Shown: positions 45,240 through 54,792, counted from the first letter of the stretch. The stretch: DNA of 64,000 bases from an uncultured Phycisphaerales bacterium (GCA_905480395.1 CAJQQE010000014.1:151555-215554), one strand, 5' to 3'. The notes: a model not told the origin generated them from the letters alone. A program made the numbers and translations.

Positions 45240-46810
45240 GACGCTCCCTCTCCCCGACGATGGGCCAGCGCGGCGGCGGCTTCCTCAACATCATCAAAGT
45301 GCACACGATCGACACCAATGATCTGATAGTCCTCATGCCCCTTCCCTGCGATAACCAGCACGTCGCCGGCACCGGAAGCCGCGATGGTGGACGCGATCGC
45401 CGCCCGGCGATCAACTTCACAGACCGTTCGTTCAAGCTCTGAGGGCGTGGCTTCCGAGATGATCTCTGTCACGATCGTGGCGGGATTCTCGGTCCGCGGA
45501 TTGTCACTGGTGACCACCACTCGATCCGCACCCTCCAACGCCGCCTGCATCATTCGAGGACGTTTTGATCGATCCCGATCACCCCCGGCACCGAAGACCA
45601 CGATCAAGTCCGCGCCCGGTGGCACCGTGGGTCGAACCCCGGCAAGCACGTTGACCAGTGCATCGTCAGTGTGGGCGTAATCGACGAAGACTCGAATGTC
45701 ATCGGTGGTCTGGTGCACCGGTTGGAGCCGCCCGCGAGGGGCCTGAATCGTCGGTAAGACTTCCAACGCCGACTCCCATGACGCGCCCAACGCGACCGCC
45801 ACGGTCACCGCCGCGGTGGCATTGAAGGCATTGTGCTCACCCACCAACGGCACTGGAACCTCATGCCGCTTTCCTTCGGGCGTGGTGATGACGATCGTCA
45901 TGCCGTCGAAACGGCGGTCGATGACGGTATGTCGGACCATCGGGAACCCGGCGTCGGCGTCGCCATGCATCGGCGCGATGCCTATCTTCTTCGCGCTACA
46001 AGATCCGAGCATGAGACCCGCGGCTTCGTCCTCAAGATTGACGATCGCGGTCGAATCAGCGCTCAGCCCAGTGAATAGACTCGCCTTGGCCGCTGCATAG
46101 CGTTCCATCGATCCGTGGTAGTCGAGATGATCGCCGGTGAGGTTGGTGAAGAGGCCAACTTGAAAGTCCAGACCGGCAGTCCGGCCCTGATCCAGTGCGT
46201 GACTGGAGACTTCCATCACCGCCGCCCGACACGAGCGGTCGACCATGTCACCAAGGATGCTGGCGAGGGCAACTCGACCGGGCGTCGTCAACCGAGCGGG
46301 CGTCGCGGTCTGTCCATCATGAATTTCAATCGTCCCCAACAGGCCAGTTCGACCGATCGTCTGCTCCAGAATCTGCCGGACCAGGGTCGCGACCGTGGTC
46401 TTGCCGTTGGTGCCAGTGATTCCCACAAGATCGAGTTGCCGGTCCGGCCGGCCGTTCCAGACCAGGGCGAGTTCGCCACCCGCCGTGGCGGGATCGTCTG
46501 CGGCCAGCCCGATGACTGGTGCGGGAACCTGACTGGCGGCCTCTGGCGACGCCAGAATCGCGGCCGCCCCTCGATTGATCGCGTCCGCGATGTGATCAGC
46601 CCCATCGTGATCGAGCCCAGGCCGCGCGATGAAGAGATGACCCGCCTCCACGATTCGACTGTCTTCGGTGATGCCACGGAGATGGCCACCAAGGGCGTCC
46701 CCGGTGACAACGCGAATTGTCCCGGCGAGCGCCACATCTTCGAGCAGTTGATCAAGGCTCGTATTGCGGGCCATTCGTTTCCCTAATGGTGTGCTCGATG
46801 AATCGACCAT
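45236..46810 (-). CDS. murE: UDP-MurNAc-L-Ala-D-Glu:meso-diaminopimelate ligase
   Basis: A 524-residue MurE. The ATP loop is GITGTNGKTTVATLVRQ. EVSSHALDQGR and FTNLTGDHLDYHG are clear, and the C-terminal SDNPRTENP contains the DNPR motif that selects meso-diaminopimelate over lysine. This indicates DAP-type peptidoglycan. AGGAG (46821-46825, minus) lies 10 bases before ATG 46810. A second ATG at 46774 is possible. It follows queA by 29 bases. Confidence 0.96.
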   Translation of the reverse strand: MVDSSSTPLGKRMARNTSLDQLLEDVALAGTIRVVTGDALGGHLRGITEDSRIVEAGHLFIARPGLDHDGADHIADAINRGAAAILASPEAASQVPAPVIGLAADDPATAGGELALVWNGRPDRQLDLVGITGTNGKTTVATLVRQILEQTIGRTGLLGTIEIHDGQTATPARLTTPGRVALASILGDMVDRSCRAAVMEVSSHALDQGRTAGLDFQVGLFTNLTGDHLDYHGSMERYAAAKASLFTGLSADSTAIVNLEDEAAGLMLGSCSAKKIGIAPMHGDADAGFPMVRHTVIDRRFDGMTIVITTPEGKRHEVPVPLVGEHNAFNATAAVTVAVALGASWESALEVLPTIQAPRGRLQPVHQTTDDIRVFVDYAHTDDALVNVLAGVRPTVPPGADLIVVFGAGGDRDRSKRPRMMQAALEGADRVVVTSDNPRTENPATIVTEIISEATPSELERTVCEVDRRAAIASTIAASGAGDVLVIAGKGHEDYQIIGVDRVHFDDVEEAAAALAHRRGEGAS

Positions 46811-46839
46811 TCGAGGCTATCTCCTGCAATGCGAGCGAC

Positions 46840-48021
46840 TCATGATCCTGATCGCCGAATAAACATCGCGTCGCCGTAGCTGAAGAAACGGTATCGCTCC
46901 GCAATCGCCACGGCGTAGCAGTCGCGCATTCGTTCGAGGCCCACCATGGCGGCGACAAGCGCGAGCAGCGTCGAGCGAGGCAGATGAAAATTCGTCAGCA
47001 TCGCATCGACCCGCCGAAACTCATATCCCGGTTGGATCAAGAGATCGGTTCGCCACTGATGCCGCCCGTCGATCGCCGGCGGCAGACGATCCAGGTCGGG
47101 CATTGATTCCAATGTTCGCACGCTCGTGGTCCCGACGGCCACCAGCCGTCCTTCGCCTCGCTTCCGAGCGTCTTCGCACCTCCGGAGGGCCGAAACAGCC
47201 GCTGGGGTCACCAGGCACCGTTCTTCGTGCATTGGATGGGCATCCAGTTCCTCGACCTCCACGGGCTTAAAAGTCCCGGCGCCAACCTCCAGCGAGACCC
47301 GAATCTCCTCCACCCCTCGCTCGGTGAGTCGTTGCCGAATCCCATCGGTGAGATGAAGCCCCGCGGTGGGCGCGGCGACCGACGCCGTGGGGTCATTGGT
47401 CGCGGCAAACGTCGTCTGGTACCAGTCAGGGTCGTGCGGGTCCGTCTCCGGCAGGCCCCGATCCCGTCGAGCATGCCGGATATAGGGCGGAAGCGGCACC
47501 AACCCGGCCTCTTGCCAGAGGGTCGAGACCAGATCACGGCGAGGGGCGGCCCCCGATCCCGACTCGTCCAGATCTGACTTCAGCACGACCAGAACCCGGC
47601 CCTCCGAATCAAGGTCCTCCACCACGAGACGGAGCGCGGTGTCCTGGCCCTGATGGCCAATCACTCGGAGTTCGTGTCCGGGCTGAAGGCGACGACTCTT
47701 GCGAAGCATGGCCCACCATCGCCCGTCGCCCACGGCTTCGGCGAGCAACCCATCGAGGTGCCCCCCCGTATCCATCCGGCGGCAAGTAATGCGGGCTGGA
47801 ACCACCCTGGTCTCGTTGAGTACCAGTCGATCTCCCCCATGAATCAGGTCGGGGAGATCCCGGATCTGTCGATGCTCAAACCCACATTCACGGCCGTCAT
47901 CGTCATCGATCGCGGGGAGTGTCACCACCAGCAGTCGGGCGGCATCACGAGGCTCAACCGGCGACGCCGCGACGAGCGTCGGGTCAAGATCGAAATCGAG
48001 TTGGTCAGTGCGGAGCCCCAT
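46840..48021 (-). CDS. queA: S-adenosylmethionine:tRNA ribosyltransferase-isomerase
   Basis: A 393-residue QueA that transfers ribose from SAM to preQ1 in tRNA, giving epoxyqueuosine. Recognisable blocks are the N-terminal LDFDLDPTLVAASPVEPRD, ETRVVPARI, DWYQTTFA, PTAGLHLT, EVGAGTFKPV and TNFHLPRSTLLALVAAM. Length is close to the family (about 340-390). A -10-like hexamer 9 bases before the ATG suggests an internal leaderless promoter within the def-to-mraY cluster. Confidence 0.95.
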   Translation of the reverse strand: MGLRTDQLDFDLDPTLVAASPVEPRDAARLLVVTLPAIDDDDGRECGFEHRQIRDLPDLIHGGDRLVLNETRVVPARITCRRMDTGGHLDGLLAEAVGDGRWWAMLRKSRRLQPGHELRVIGHQGQDTALRLVVEDLDSEGRVLVVLKSDLDESGSGAAPRRDLVSTLWQEAGLVPLPPYIRHARRDRGLPETDPHDPDWYQTTFAATNDPTASVAAPTAGLHLTDGIRQRLTERGVEEIRVSLEVGAGTFKPVEVEELDAHPMHEERCLVTPAAVSALRRCEDARKRGEGRLVAVGTTSVRTLESMPDLDRLPPAIDGRHQWRTDLLIQPGYEFRRVDAMLTNFHLPRSTLLALVAAMVGLERMRDCYAVAIAERYRFFSYGDAMFIRRSGS

Positions 48022-48030
48022 CGACTTCTG

Positions 48031-48036
48031 ATGCTA
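48031..48036 (-). promoter_or_regulatory. -10 element, putative leaderless start for queA
   Basis: TAGCAT on the minus strand ends 9 bases before the queA ATG. It lies at the very end of the upstream gene. Confidence 0.4.
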
Positions 48037-48822
48037 CCCGCCACGCTCGACACCCACGGGCGCCCCGGTGGATTTGCCTTTGGTCCCGAGGCCGTCCTCC
48101 GCTGATCCCCCACCTCTCCCCGACATTTTGGCCTCTTCCGTGATTCGGGCGGTGAGCACCGGATTGAACGGCGGTTCGAGCAGCGCAGGCAATGGCTCCA
48201 GATCTCGGCTTCGAGGTTCCAAGAATGGAACCAACTCCACTGGGAGTCTTTTCAGGCCACGACGAGCCGCTTTGGCCACCGCGTAGTGCAGCGACTCATC
48301 CCGCCGTCGCCGAACCGACTCCGTGAGGTTGAAGTCGAGTTCGATCATTTTTTCGAATGACCAACGCCACGCGTGGTACTCCTCTCGACATCGAGGCCGA
48401 TAGGTCTTGAAACCGATGGCATGATGACCGACCTCGTGCAGAAATACCGCACAACTCATCGGACCGCGCGGGTAGGGTGATTCGATCAGTCTCGCGACGG
48501 ATCCATCCTCGTAAAAGACCTGCCAAGCGCATCCACTGGTACTCGATCGCCATCGCACCACCCGTAACCCGAACTCCGCCTTCATCGCCTTCACAAGTTC
48601 GTCATATCGAGCCTGTTGGCGCGACCCCCGACCGCCTCCGGTTGGGGTCGGTGCCGCCGGTGGAATCACCCCCCGGGATCTTCGGGGGCGTCGAATTGGC
48701 TTCGCCTTCGCGGCGGCGGGCGATACACCCGACCGCGGCGACTTTGCCGGACCCTGCAGCAGATCCCAGAGGTTGGCGGCAAATTCCGCCACGAGGCTCC
48801 TTGATCGGCGTGGCTCCTTCAT
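48034..48822 (-). CDS. hypothetical protein with HExxH metalloprotease-like motif
   Basis: A 262-residue protein with a basic, Pro-rich N-terminal third and then a domain containing CAVFLHEVGHHAIGF. HEVGH is an HExxH zinc site, as in SprT-like and other small zincin domains. A later Glu (CREEYHAW) could be the third ligand. The C-terminus is a Gly-rich tail. Start 48822 gives an ATGA overlap with fmt. No further family assignment is possible by eye. Confidence 0.6.
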   Translation of the reverse strand: MKEPRRSRSLVAEFAANLWDLLQGPAKSPRSGVSPAAAKAKPIRRPRRSRGVIPPAAPTPTGGGRGSRQQARYDELVKAMKAEFGLRVVRWRSSTSGCAWQVFYEDGSVARLIESPYPRGPMSCAVFLHEVGHHAIGFKTYRPRCREEYHAWRWSFEKMIELDFNLTESVRRRRDESLHYAVAKAARRGLKRLPVELVPFLEPRSRDLEPLPALLEPPFNPVLTARITEEAKMSGRGGGSAEDGLGTKGKSTGAPVGVERGG

Positions 48823-49811
48823 GCCGAGGTTCCCGCCGATCGCGGGCGCAACATCGTTCCGTCCGGGAATGGCCGGCCTCGCTGGAGATCCTCCCACGGC
48901 ATCGCGCGACCCCCGGGCACCTGAACTTCGAGCAGGCGGACCGAGCCGGTCTCACACCCCACCACGCCCCCGGCACTGACCGCCCCTGGCGAGCCGCCGA
49001 TCGATTCGGCCATTTCCTGCACCCGGTGAATTCTCAGGACCTGCGAACGGCCATCCGGAGAGACGGCCTCCACCTGACAGCCAGGCCAAGGAACCAGACC
49101 ATGGATCTGGCCCCGAACCAGTGAGGATGGCGCCGCGAAATCCACGGTGGCTTCCGATTTTGACAGTTTTGCGGCGGGCGTCGCCGCCAGTTCGTCCTGC
49201 GTCACTGACTTGACCAGACGGTCTCGCCATCGGTCGAGCACTTCGAGCACCGGCTCCACGCCAAGCCTCGCGAGACGATCGTGGAGTTCTCCGGCGGTCT
49301 CTGCGGGATCGATCGGCGTCGATCGCATCGCATGCACCTCCCCGGCGTCCATCCGCTCCGCGAGCGAAATCACGCTCACCCCCGTCTCGAGGTCGCCAGC
49401 CATCATCGCGCGATTGATGGGCGCGGCGCCCCGCCAGCGAGGAAGCAATGATGCATGGAGATTCACCGCGAAACGACCGTCGAGCAAAGTGGCACCGAGT
49501 TTCTGGCCGAACGCGATCACCACCATCGCTTCGATTTGGAGGTCCGCGATCTGACTCAGAACTGCTGGAGCGTTCACATCATCGGTACGGACCAGCGCCG
49601 TCTTCGCAAAGAGACCGTCAGCCGGTGACTGGTCTTCGAGCACCCGCGCAGAGATTGGCGTGGCCGCCGACCGCCTCCCTCGTCCGGCTGGTCGGTCGGG
49701 CTGGGAAATCACCAAGACCACATCATGGGCTGCCCCGAGCGCCTCAAGCGTGGGAACGCCGAACTCGCCGGATCCTAGAAACGCGACGCGAAGGCGCTGT
49801 TGAGCGTTCAT
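48819..49811 (-). CDS. fmt: methionyl-tRNA formyltransferase
   Basis: A 330-residue enzyme that formylates initiator Met-tRNA. The N-terminal domain has FLGSGEFGVPTLEAL, VISQPDRPAGRGR, AFGQKL, NLHASLLPRWRGAAPINRAM (the Asn/His catalytic region), GVSVISLAERMDAGEV. The C-terminal OB domain follows. Start 49811 overlaps the def stop (ATGA); the open frame further upstream is a shadow of def. Pairing with def is common in bacteria. Confidence 0.96.
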   Translation of the reverse strand: MNAQQRLRVAFLGSGEFGVPTLEALGAAHDVVLVISQPDRPAGRGRRSAATPISARVLEDQSPADGLFAKTALVRTDDVNAPAVLSQIADLQIEAMVVIAFGQKLGATLLDGRFAVNLHASLLPRWRGAAPINRAMMAGDLETGVSVISLAERMDAGEVHAMRSTPIDPAETAGELHDRLARLGVEPVLEVLDRWRDRLVKSVTQDELAATPAAKLSKSEATVDFAAPSSLVRGQIHGLVPWPGCQVEAVSPDGRSQVLRIHRVQEMAESIGGSPGAVSAGGVVGCETGSVRLLEVQVPGGRAMPWEDLQRGRPFPDGTMLRPRSAGTSA

Positions 49812-50350
49812 GACCTCGAATCCTCTTCGAAGTCCAGAACCATCTCCTTCAACGTCCGCCGATTGGCCAATCGATCCCGGGGACTCATTCGATTGGTGAT
49901 CAGCACCCCTTCGAGATGGTCGTACTCGTGCTGCCAAACCCGAGCCAAAAAATCCTCATCTTGAATTTCAAACGGCTGCCCGTGAACATCGAATGCCCTG
50001 ATTCTCGCCACCTGGGGTCGGCGAACGGTGACCCGCACGTCCGGGATGCTCAGGCAACCTTCCTCGAAGGAGACGAGCGCTCCGCTGAGTTCCAATTCTG
50101 GATTGATAAAGACCGTTGGGTGGGGAGGCTCCTCTGGCCCGGAGTCGACTTCGGTCACGAAAAGACGCCGCGAAATCCCCACCTGAGGGGCCGCAAGGCC
50201 AGCCCCTTGGGCTTCCCGCATCAGTTCCATCATCCGAGCGACCAGTATCTGAAGCCCTTCGTCGAAGACCTCCACTGGCTCCGCGGGGCGGGTGAGAACG
50301 GGGTCCGGATACAGGACGATCTTCTCTGGTTGTGCTGGAATGCTGTTCAC
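49808..50350 (-). CDS. def: peptide deformylase
   Basis: A 180-residue metal-dependent enzyme that removes the formyl group from new proteins. All three motifs are intact: GAGLAAPQVG (motif 1), EGCLSIP (motif 2, metal Cys) and QHEYDHLEG (motif 3, HExxH). The start is GTG. TATCAT 8 bases before it suggests a leaderless mRNA. It heads the leftward cluster def-fmt-HExxH protein-queA-murE-murF-mraY. Confidence 0.96.
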   Translation of the reverse strand: MNSIPAQPEKIVLYPDPVLTRPAEPVEVFDEGLQILVARMMELMREAQGAGLAAPQVGISRRLFVTEVDSGPEEPPHPTVFINPELELSGALVSFEEGCLSIPDVRVTVRRPQVARIRAFDVHGQPFEIQDEDFLARVWQHEYDHLEGVLITNRMSPRDRLANRRTLKEMVLDFEEDSRS

Positions 50351-50358
50351 TCCCGGGA

Positions 50359-50364
50359 ATGATA
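50359..50364 (-). promoter_or_regulatory. -10 element, putative leaderless start for def
   Basis: TATCAT on the minus strand ends 8 bases before the GTG start. It would drive the seven-gene leftward cluster. Confidence 0.5.
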
Positions 50365-50581
50365 ATGAACCACGCTGAATTCGGGATCTTCGGATCCATC
50401 TGCATCAGGTCCCCGGATTGATCCGAAGAACAATAAACCTCAACGAACGCCATGAGATCGACTGGCCAGACCATTGACCTCCTCGGCGGATGGCGGGTAC
50501 CTTGAGTCGTTCGAAGAGAGAAAATCACCCCTGATTCATGCCTCTGGCGGAATCGGCTGTCAGACTGCGAAGGAGCTCAGA

Positions 50582-52042
50582 GTGGCGTTGTTCGGCAAGA
50601 AAAAGAGCACTGCGGAGGATTCGAGCGGAATCACCGATGGCGGATGGAGACCGCAGCCCGACAAGGCTGCGAAGTTTTTCGATCATGCTCGGACCGTGGC
50701 CCAGACCGGTAATTACTCCTACGCGATCGACATGTATGCCCGGGGACTCCGTTTCGAGCCCGACAACATGGCCGTGCACCTCGCCCTGTACGAGACCGCG
50801 GTCCGCTACTTCAAGTCGAACGGCAAGTCGGCATCGGGCAAGGAGATCCGGGCGATCGACGGGCCGAATCCCGCCGACAAGATGGCGGTCGCCGAATTCG
50901 CGTGGGCCAAGGACATCAACAATCTGGCTCTGGCGATGAAGCTCATGGCCGCCATCGGGAAGGCCGACGAGAAGGAGTTCGGTCAATGGCTCGCGCCGAA
51001 GATATTCGCGATGATGATCAAGGCCAAGAAGCAGACGAAGCAACTCTACGTTCAGGGCAAGGACCTCTTCAGCGGAGTCGATGCCTGGACGGAAGCCTTC
51101 GCCGCCGCGGAACGAGCGATCGAGATCGATCGCACGGACTCGAGTTTGATCTCCGAACTGAATGAGCTCTCCGCCCAACGAACCATCTCCGAGGGCGGAT
51201 TCAATCAAGGCCAAACCGACGAGTCCGGAGACTTTCGACGCCACATCAAAGATGCCGACAAGCAGTCGGCACTCGAGGATGCAGAGTCGCTTTCCGGCGG
51301 CGCCGGTTCGGAGCGGGCCATCGATCGGGCCAAGACCGAAGTCGAGGAAAACCCCGACAGCGCCGAGGCGGTCAACAAGTACGCGCAATTGCTTCGCCGG
51401 CTAGACACCCCCGAGGATGACCAGAAGGCCGCGGAGGTCTACCTCAAGGGATTCGAATCAACGCAGCAGTATCGATTCAAGATGGCCGCGGGCGATATCA
51501 AAATGAACCGCCTTACCAAGAAAATTCGCAAGCTCGACGAATCCGATCCAAACAGCGACGAAGCGGCCACCCTTCGGGCCGAACTCCTCGAACTTCGATC
51601 GGTCGAATTCAACGAGCGGGTCGCGAAGTATCCGACCGACCGTGGCATTAAGTTCGAACTGGGCGCCATCGAATACGACCGCGGAAACTTTGAAGATGCG
51701 ATGGCAATGTTCCAACAGTGCAAGGACGAGTCCAAGTACCGGACCCGTGCCACGCACATGCTTGGCAAGTGCTTCGCGAAAGAAAGCTGGCATCAGGAAG
51801 CCGTGGGCGAATTCCGTGAAGCGATCGACAAGCTTGACGGGACGGAGAAAGACAGCGAGCTCAGGATCCGATACGACCTCATGCTCTCCTTGATTGATCT
51901 CGCTCGACACGAGAAGTCCGTGGAAAATGCTCGGGAAGCCGCGGAAATCTGCTCCGCGATCGTTCGCAAGGACATCAGCTACCGGGACATCCGCAAGATG
52001 CGGAAGGAAGTCGACACCCTGATCAAGGAACTGGAAGGCTGA
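50582..52042 (+). CDS. tetratricopeptide-type protein, function unknown
   Basis: A 486-residue soluble protein rich in Lys, Glu and Ala, with repeated helix pairs of TPR type. Examples are AKFFDHARTVAQTGNYSYAIDMYARGL (split here for description) near residue 30, and GNFEDAMAMFQQC and EAVGEFREAIDKL near residues 370-420. There is no signal peptide. Start GTG 50582 (VALFGKKKS) is chosen because AGGAG at 50571-50575 sits 6 bases upstream. It precedes kdsB by 32 bases. A scaffold role is inferred. Confidence 0.75.
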   Translation: MALFGKKKSTAEDSSGITDGGWRPQPDKAAKFFDHARTVAQTGNYSYAIDMYARGLRFEPDNMAVHLALYETAVRYFKSNGKSASGKEIRAIDGPNPADKMAVAEFAWAKDINNLALAMKLMAAIGKADEKEFGQWLAPKIFAMMIKAKKQTKQLYVQGKDLFSGVDAWTEAFAAAERAIEIDRTDSSLISELNELSAQRTISEGGFNQGQTDESGDFRRHIKDADKQSALEDAESLSGGAGSERAIDRAKTEVEENPDSAEAVNKYAQLLRRLDTPEDDQKAAEVYLKGFESTQQYRFKMAAGDIKMNRLTKKIRKLDESDPNSDEAATLRAELLELRSVEFNERVAKYPTDRGIKFELGAIEYDRGNFEDAMAMFQQCKDESKYRTRATHMLGKCFAKESWHQEAVGEFREAIDKLDGTEKDSELRIRYDLMLSLIDLARHEKSVENAREAAEICSAIVRKDISYRDIRKMRKEVDTLIKELEG

Positions 52043-52074
52043 GCGCCTCCAGCCCAGCCCAGCCCTCGGCCACG

Positions 52075-52812
52075 GTGGTGATCCCCACGCGACTGGGATC
52101 CACCCGATTCCCGGGCAAGGCCTTGGCCGCAGAGACTGGGCGACCGTTGATCCTTCATGTCGTCGATCGTGCCCGCGCCGCCCGGAGCGTTGAGCGGGTC
52201 ATCGTCACCGCCCCCGATCCCGAGATCATCAAGATCGCCCAGGACGCCGGGGTGGAGGCGATCGAGACGTCTTTTGACCATCCCAATGGCACCAGCCGGC
52301 TCGCTGAAGTCTCGGCGCGACTCGCGAACGAACTGCCAAGCAATGCCATCCTTGTTAACGTCCAAGGCGATGAGCCCGAACTGGAACCAGACGCCATCGA
52401 CGCGGTGATTCTGGCCCTGAGTGACGATCCTGATGCCGATATGTCCACCATCGCCGCTCCCTTCGGGCCCGGCGACGACCCCACTGACCCAAATCAAGTC
52501 AAGGTGGTGATGGGCTTGGATGGCCGAGCGATCTACTTCAGTCGGAGCCGGATCCCGTTTGATCGGGATGATGCGGGATTCACGCCTTTCCGACATGTGG
52601 GGCTCTACGCATATCGGCGAGGCTTCCTCGAGCAGTTCGCGTCGTGGCCTGAATCACCTCTGGAACGAGCGGAGCGGCTCGAGCAACTCCGAGTCCTAGA
52701 GCATGGCGGCCGCATCGCGGTGGCAGTGCACGCCTCAGACGGCGGTGGGATCGATACCCCAGAACAGTACGCGGCGTTCGTCGCTCGCTGGCGTGCAAAC
52801 CACGGAACCTGA
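52075..52812 (+). CDS. kdsB: 3-deoxy-manno-octulosonate cytidylyltransferase
   Basis: A 245-residue nucleotidyltransferase that activates Kdo with CTP for LPS core synthesis. Motifs are PTRLGSTRFPGKAL (CTP loop), NVQGDEP (metal Asp), YFSRSRIPFDRD and HVGLYAYRRGFL. The start is taken as GTG 52075, which leaves a short N-terminus (VVIPTR); no better start is visible. Its presence implies an LPS-type outer membrane. The CTP synthase gene follows 75 bases downstream, which supplies its co-substrate. Confidence 0.9.
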   Translation: MVIPTRLGSTRFPGKALAAETGRPLILHVVDRARAARSVERVIVTAPDPEIIKIAQDAGVEAIETSFDHPNGTSRLAEVSARLANELPSNAILVNVQGDEPELEPDAIDAVILALSDDPDADMSTIAAPFGPGDDPTDPNQVKVVMGLDGRAIYFSRSRIPFDRDDAGFTPFRHVGLYAYRRGFLEQFASWPESPLERAERLEQLRVLEHGGRIAVAVHASDGGGIDTPEQYAAFVARWRANHGT

Positions 52813-52852
52813 CGGCGCTTCATCCACGAACCAGAGACTCCGGCAACGCCCC

Positions 52853-52882
52853 TTGAGTTTGGTCCCGCTCGCGCGGTACACT
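52853..52882 (+). promoter_or_regulatory. pyrG promoter, predicted leaderless
   Basis: TTGAGT (52853-52858) and TACACT (52877-52882) are 18 bases apart. The start ATG is only 5 bases after the -10, so transcription would begin at or next to the initiation codon. Confidence 0.6.
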
Positions 52883-52887
52883 CGTCT

Positions 52888-54792
52888 ATGCCCCAAAAGC
52901 CGCGCCACTTCGATTCCGCCGCCTCCGACCAGAGCGGCGGCTCCTCCAATTCAAGTCCTAAGAACCCCGATTCCGGCGATCCGGTCGAGGCTGACTTCCT
53001 CGCCAGTTTCGGAAAATCGGGGGAGTCAACCGAGTGGTACAGCCCCGAGCCTGCCGGATACATCCGAGGCCGGACCCGATACGTCGCGGTGATCGGAACC
53101 GTGATGAGCGGCCTTGGCAAAGGAATCTTCTCGAGTTCGCTCGCGAAGCTTCTCCAAGACAAGGGACTCTCGGTCGCCCCCATCAAGATGGAGGGTTACC
53201 TCAACATCGACAGCGGCACCCTGAACCCCTATCGGCACGGGGAAGTCTTCGTCCTTGACGACGGTCTTGAAACCGACATGGACCTCGGCACCTACGAGCG
53301 GATGCTCCATCAGAACCTCACGCGTCGCAATTACGTCACTGCGGGCCAGGTCTACACGGAAGTCCTCGACCGAGAACGACGAGGCGGCTACCTCGGCCGC
53401 GACGTGCAGATGATTCCACACGTCACCGGTGCGGTGAAATACAAGTTGCGAGAACTCGCCATGCGGGGCGGCCAGAACGGCGGCCCTGCCGACGTCGTCT
53501 TCGTTGAAGTCGGCGGCACCGCGGGCGACTACGAGAATGGCTTTTACATCGAGGCGCTCCGCGAACTCGCCTTCGAGGAAGGCCCCGGTTCCGCCTGCTT
53601 TGTCGCCCTCACGTACATCCTCGAACCGCAGATTCTCGGCGAACAGAAATCCAAAGCCGCCCAACTCGGAATCAAGCGGCTCATGGAAGCGGGCATCCAG
53701 CCCAACATCGTCGCCTGCCGAGCCAAGAATCCGGTCACCGAAACGGTCATGGAAAAGATCGGGATGTTCTCGAACGTTCCGATGAGCCGAATCTTCTCGA
53801 TGCACGATCGGGATTCCGTCTACTCCATCCCCGAAGAGATGAGAAAAGCGAGCCTAGATCGCGAGATTCTATCGATGCTCTCGCTCCATGATCGCGTGAA
53901 ACCCGTCCATGAAGACGAGGCTCGCGTGAAGTGGACGGACTTCTCGCGCAAACTCTCGGCCCCCCGCTCCCGTTCCATCAAGCTCGGGATCGCTGGAAAG
54001 TATGCCGCGCTTCGCGATGCCTACGCTTCAATCGACAAGGCCGTCGAGCACGCCGGTATTCAACTCAACTGCCAGATCAATACGGAGTGGATCGATACCA
54101 CCGAGATCAAGACGGCCTCCGATGCCGACGCGATCCTCAGTGGCATGGATGCGATCATCGTGCCAGGCGGATTCGGCATCCGTGGCGTCGAAGGAAAGAT
54201 CCGCTGCGTGGAACACGCCCGAACGCACCGCATTCCCTTTCTCGGTATTTGCCTTGGATTCCAGGTTGCGGTGATTGAGTTCGCCCGCAACGCCCTCGGT
54301 CTGACCGACGCCGACTCCACCGAGTTCAACCCCGGCTGCCATCACCCGATGATCTCGGAACTCCCGGATCAAAAGGAGCTTGAAGGCATCATGGGCGGCA
54401 CCATGCGGCTTGGGGCACAGGACGTGATTCTTGAAGCAGGCTCGCTGGCGAGTTTCCTTCATGGCGAGCGAACCTTGGTCCGCGAACGGTTCCGCCACCG
54501 GTTCGAGGTCGAGCCCGAGTACATCGACCAACTCAACTCGGGTGGGCTCCGATTCTCCGGCCGGCACCCCGATTTTCCGATCATGCAGGTGCTTGAGCTT
54601 CCGCTGGAAACCCATCCTTTCTTTATCGGGGCCCAGTACCACCCTGAACTGACCGGGCGGCCCTTGGAACCTCAGCCGATGTTCATGGGGCTCATCGCGG
54701 CGGCGATTGCCAAGATGGATCCAGCGTTTGCGGCCACCAAAATCGGCACTCGCTGGGTGAGACAGCCAAATGGGTGTACGGCGAATGCATGA
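52888..54792 (+). CDS. pyrG: CTP synthase, divergent with N-terminal extension
   Basis: A 634-residue enzyme that aminates UTP to CTP. An added Ser/Pro/Asn-rich N-terminus of about 65 residues precedes the synthase domain: VIGTVMSGLGKGIFSSSLAK (P-loop), then YLNIDSGTLNPYRHGEVF where most CTP synthases have DPYxNxDxGTMxPxxHGEVF. EVGGTAGDYE is present. The glutaminase domain has PGGFGIRG, GICLGFQ (nucleophile Cys) and a QYHPEL His/Glu pair. The key residues are kept, but many otherwise invariant positions differ. It lies after kdsB. Confidence 0.9.
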   Translation: MPQKPRHFDSAASDQSGGSSNSSPKNPDSGDPVEADFLASFGKSGESTEWYSPEPAGYIRGRTRYVAVIGTVMSGLGKGIFSSSLAKLLQDKGLSVAPIKMEGYLNIDSGTLNPYRHGEVFVLDDGLETDMDLGTYERMLHQNLTRRNYVTAGQVYTEVLDRERRGGYLGRDVQMIPHVTGAVKYKLRELAMRGGQNGGPADVVFVEVGGTAGDYENGFYIEALRELAFEEGPGSACFVALTYILEPQILGEQKSKAAQLGIKRLMEAGIQPNIVACRAKNPVTETVMEKIGMFSNVPMSRIFSMHDRDSVYSIPEEMRKASLDREILSMLSLHDRVKPVHEDEARVKWTDFSRKLSAPRSRSIKLGIAGKYAALRDAYASIDKAVEHAGIQLNCQINTEWIDTTEIKTASDADAILSGMDAIIVPGGFGIRGVEGKIRCVEHARTHRIPFLGICLGFQVAVIEFARNALGLTDADSTEFNPGCHHPMISELPDQKELEGIMGGTMRLGAQDVILEAGSLASFLHGERTLVRERFRHRFEVEPEYIDQLNSGGLRFSGRHPDFPIMQVLELPLETHPFFIGAQYHPELTGRPLEPQPMFMGLIAAAIAKMDPAFAATKIGTRWVRQPNGCTANA

